Part shown: positions 62,039 to 64,000 of the stretch, piece after piece
How positions within the stretch are numbered: position 1 is the first letter of the stretch
How the letters are laid out: every line of letters begins with the position of its first letter
Source of the DNA: an uncultured Dysosmobacter sp.
Lineage (GTDB): Bacteria > Bacillota > Clostridia > Oscillospirales > Oscillospiraceae
Assembly: GCA_934565855.1 (NCBI GenBank)
Contig: CAKTIO010000007.1
Span: 1-64,000 of the forward strand
DNA length: 64,000 nt
Direction: 5' to 3'
The notes under the pieces: model-generated
What the model was told of the DNA's origin: nothing
What the model saw: only the letters and a program-made list of their open reading frames with translations
Database searches by the model: none
Made by a program: the position numbers and the translations under genes

Positions 62039-63406
62039 ATGGAGCGTGATTTTGAGACCGTACCGGTGGGCAGACTGGTCTGGCAGCTGGGGCTTCCGGC
62101 AATGCTGGCACAGCTGTTCAACATTCTTTACAGCATTGTGGACCGGGTATACATCGGGCGTATGGCAGCCGGCGCGGAGACCGCGCTGGCAAGCATCGGC
62201 ATCTGTTCTCCGGCGTTTACTGCTGTAACGGGCTTTGCATCGCTGGTGGGGGTGGGCGGTGCGTCGCTGATGAGCATTTCGCTGGGAGAGAGGAACCGCG
62301 AACGCGCCCAGCAGGCGATGAATAACGCGCTGCTGCTACTGCTGCTGTTTTCCGCCGTGGTGACGGGCGGGCTGCTGGCGCTGAAGAGACCGTTTCTCTA
62401 TCTGCTGGGCTGCAGCGATGCCATGTATCCGGCGGCAAACACCTACTTTACTATTTACGCCCTGGGGACCCCTGCCGTGCTGTGTGGGGTGGGGCTGAAC
62501 CGCTTTATCATGGGGCAGGGCTGCGCCAGACAGGGGATGCTGTCCGTTGTGCTGGGTGCGCTGGTAAACCTTGTGCTGGACCCGGTGTTTATTTACGGCT
62601 TGAGCCTTGGCGTGGCGGGAGCCGCGCTGGCAACGGTCCTCTCTCAGCTCTGTGTGCTGGTATATGTTCTGGCAGTGCTGAACCGCCGCTCCATGTCCAT
62701 TCGTCTGGGCTTCGGTCAATACAGCGCCGCGGTCTGCCGGAGAATCCTCAGCATCGGCAGTATGCCGTTTCTCATCATCGTTTTGGACAACCTGCTGATC
62801 GTTCTGCTGAACGCCATGCTGCGGAGCTATGGCGGTGCGCAGGGGGACCGCTATATTTCCTACGCGGCGGTGGTGCAGAGCGTCATGGTGGTGGCGATCT
62901 GTCCGGCGGAGGGGTTGACCAGCGGCTGTGCCACGCTGTTCAGCTATTACTATGGCGCGGGAAGCTGCAAACGCATTCTGGAAAGCTTCCGCTATGTGCT
63001 GCTGTACGCCGGACTGTACCTTGATGTGCTGACGCTGGCGATCGCTGCGTTTCCGGAGCTGTTCGTCCGGCTGTTTCTCAGCGATCCGGCTGCCGTAGCA
63101 CAGGCGGCGGTGTTTACAAGACGCTATTGCATGGGATTTTTCTTTGTGGCGGTCCAGTTTGCCTTTGTGGATGGATTTACTGCAATGGGTATGGTCCGGG
63201 AGGCGGTCCCCATTTCCTTTTTCCGTAAGGGACTGTATGTTCTGGCGGTGCTTCTGCTGCCCCGGCTGCTGCCGCTGGAGGATATTTTTTACGCCTGCCC
63301 CCTGTCAGACTGCCTGGGCGCACTGTTTACCATTGTGGTGTATGCCCTCTTTTTGAGAAAACGCCTGCTCCGCACCTGCCGGGTGCGGACAGCGGATCAG
63401 GCGTGA
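62039..63406 (+). CDS. MATE-family multidrug exporter
   Basis: 455-residue membrane transporter with twelve hydrophobic segments. The family start GRLVWQLGLPAMLAQLFNILYSIVDRVYIGRM is typical (read as PAMLAQLFNILY, VDRVYIG). It likely uses Na+ or H+ to export drugs or metabolites. ATG 62039 is preferred (AAGCGGAG upstream) to GTG 62015. A terminator follows. Confidence 0.93.
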   Translation: MERDFETVPVGRLVWQLGLPAMLAQLFNILYSIVDRVYIGRMAAGAETALASIGICSPAFTAVTGFASLVGVGGASLMSISLGERNRERAQQAMNNALLLLLLFSAVVTGGLLALKRPFLYLLGCSDAMYPAANTYFTIYALGTPAVLCGVGLNRFIMGQGCARQGMLSVVLGALVNLVLDPVFIYGLSLGVAGAALATVLSQLCVLVYVLAVLNRRSMSIRLGFGQYSAAVCRRILSIGSMPFLIIVLDNLLIVLLNAMLRSYGGAQGDRYISYAAVVQSVMVVAICPAEGLTSGCATLFSYYYGAGSCKRILESFRYVLLYAGLYLDVLTLAIAAFPELFVRLFLSDPAAVAQAAVFTRRYCMGFFFVAVQFAFVDGFTAMGMVREAVPISFFRKGLYVLAVLLLPRLLPLEDIFYACPLSDCLGALFTIVVYALFLRKRLLRTCRVRTADQA

Positions 63407-63436
63407 AAAGCCCGTCCAGTCCAAAAATAAGAAAAG

Positions 63437-63470
63437 CCCCCACCGCAGAGCTTCAGGTCTGCGGTGGGGG
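63437..63470 (+). terminator. Terminator between the MATE gene and a convergent gene
   Basis: Perfect 13-bp arms CCCCCACCGCAGA (63437-63449) and TCTGCGGTGGGGG (63458-63470), loop of eight bases, with A-rich DNA on the left and TTCGTT on the right. Confidence 0.75.
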
Positions 63471-63508
63471 TTCGTTAAAAAAAAGCCGGCAAGAGAAACG
63501 TCCGTCCC

Positions 63509-64000
63509 TTACAGAGACTGTGCCAGGTCCCGCGCCCTCTGGCAGGCGCAGCGCAGCTCTTCCTCACCGTCGTAGCCCTGCACGTCCAGTCCGTTGGCGG
63601 CGACACAGGTGAAGTCTCCGAAGCCGAAAAATTTCTGAATGGCACGGAGATAGGGCGCACCCTGCTCCCAGTCGGAGCCATCCTCGTAAATACCGCCCCG
63701 GGTGGTCAGCAGTACGCTGTGCTGCGCCCGGCACAGTCCCTGCAAGCCCTTCTCCGTGGAGCGGAAGGTGATGCCCTCTACGGAAACGTTTTCGATGTAG
63801 ACCTTCAGCAGCGCGGGAAAGCTCAGGTCCCAGAAGGGAGCGGCGAACACCACCAGGTCCGCCTGGGCGATCTGGTGCGCCAGCTGAAACCAGGGGTCCT
63901 GGGTCTTCCCCGCTGCCAGCAGCGTGTCCCGTTCCGCCAGCGAGTCTGCCAGCAGCGGCTGCAAATCCAGCGCTGTCAGATCCAGCGCCGTGACCTCATA
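63509..64000 (-). CDS. Flavodoxin-fold NAD(P)H oxidoreductase, AzoR-like (5' end outside window)
   Basis: Partial gene; the frame stays open through base 64000, so the N-terminus with the phosphate loop is missing. The visible 163 residues include QIAQADLVVFAAPFWDLSFPALLKVYIENV and TTRGGIYEDGSDWEQ, both characteristic of FMN-dependent NADH-azoreductase proteins. It probably reduces quinones or azo compounds. It converges with the MATE exporter gene. Confidence 0.82.
   Translation of the reverse strand, partial: YEVTALDLTALDLQPLLADSLAERDTLLAAGKTQDPWFQLAHQIAQADLVVFAAPFWDLSFPALLKVYIENVSVEGITFRSTEKGLQGLCRAQHSVLLTTRGGIYEDGSDWEQGAPYLRAIQKFFGFGDFTCVAANGLDVQGYDGEEELRCACQRARDLAQSL

Overview
The window is GC-rich chromosomal DNA carrying the replication-origin region of a spore-forming, anaerobic Clostridia-type Firmicute. 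The best guess is an Oscillospiraceae relative of Oscillibacter, Flavonifractor or Dysosmobacter. Supporting evidence is the gene order khpB-yidC-yidD-rnpA-rpmH / dnaA-dnaN-yaaA-recF-remB-gyrB-gyrA, the sporulation genes gpr and spoIIP, a T-box leader on glycyl-tRNA synthetase, a group-B-like [FeFe] hydrogenase, and frequent GTG/TTG starts. No phage, transposase, CRISPR array, tRNA or rRNA was recognised. The genus is an inference.

Layout. 0-10.1 kb: two tandem small lipoprotein paralogs, aspS, a NagZ-like glycosidase, an AlaX-type editing protein, a GNAT gene broken by a stop codon, and T-box-controlled glyS. 10.1-10.5 kb: three near-identical 129-bp tandem repeats. 10.6-13.6 kb (minus strand): khpB, yidC, yidD, rnpA, rpmH. 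13.6-15.6 kb: dnaA with DnaA-box-like sites on both sides, including a perfect box and an AT-rich tract before dnaN, probably oriC. 15.6-23.8 kb (plus strand): dnaN, yaaA, recF, a one-mismatch parS site, remB, gyrB, gyrA, rnhA.

24-40.4 kb is mixed: nadE, rpsT, gpr, a PadR regulator translationally coupled to an FtsW/RodA-like membrane protein, exoA, metG, a nucleoside hydrolase, a tatD / lipoprotein / radical SAM / metallo-beta-lactamase group, three small GNAT or ACT proteins, and an SdpR/SdpI-like pair with two palindromic operators.

40.5-51.3 kb: spoIIP; a six-gene minus-strand cluster joining a Gld-type ABC exporter (ATPase, permease, GldG-like, DUF4340) to an OmpR-type response regulator and histidine kinase; a candidate small RNA; a YdeI-like protein; and the hydrogenase.

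51.4-58.8 kb is the most coherent metabolic island. An IclR regulator with two copies of a CGTTCT-N7-AGAAC dyad precedes a complete TRAP transporter (dctP-dctQ-dctM), a dihydrodipicolinate synthase/NanA-family aldolase, a PfkB kinase, a stand-alone SIS phosphosugar isomerase and an RbsD/FucU mutarotase. It looks like a full uptake-to-phosphosugar pathway whose substrate cannot be named from sequence. 58.8-64 kb: a CadC-type repressor, metallochaperone and Zn/Cd P-type ATPase with a clear promoter-operator, then a hotdog thioesterase, a MATE exporter and a truncated flavodoxin-fold oxidoreductase.
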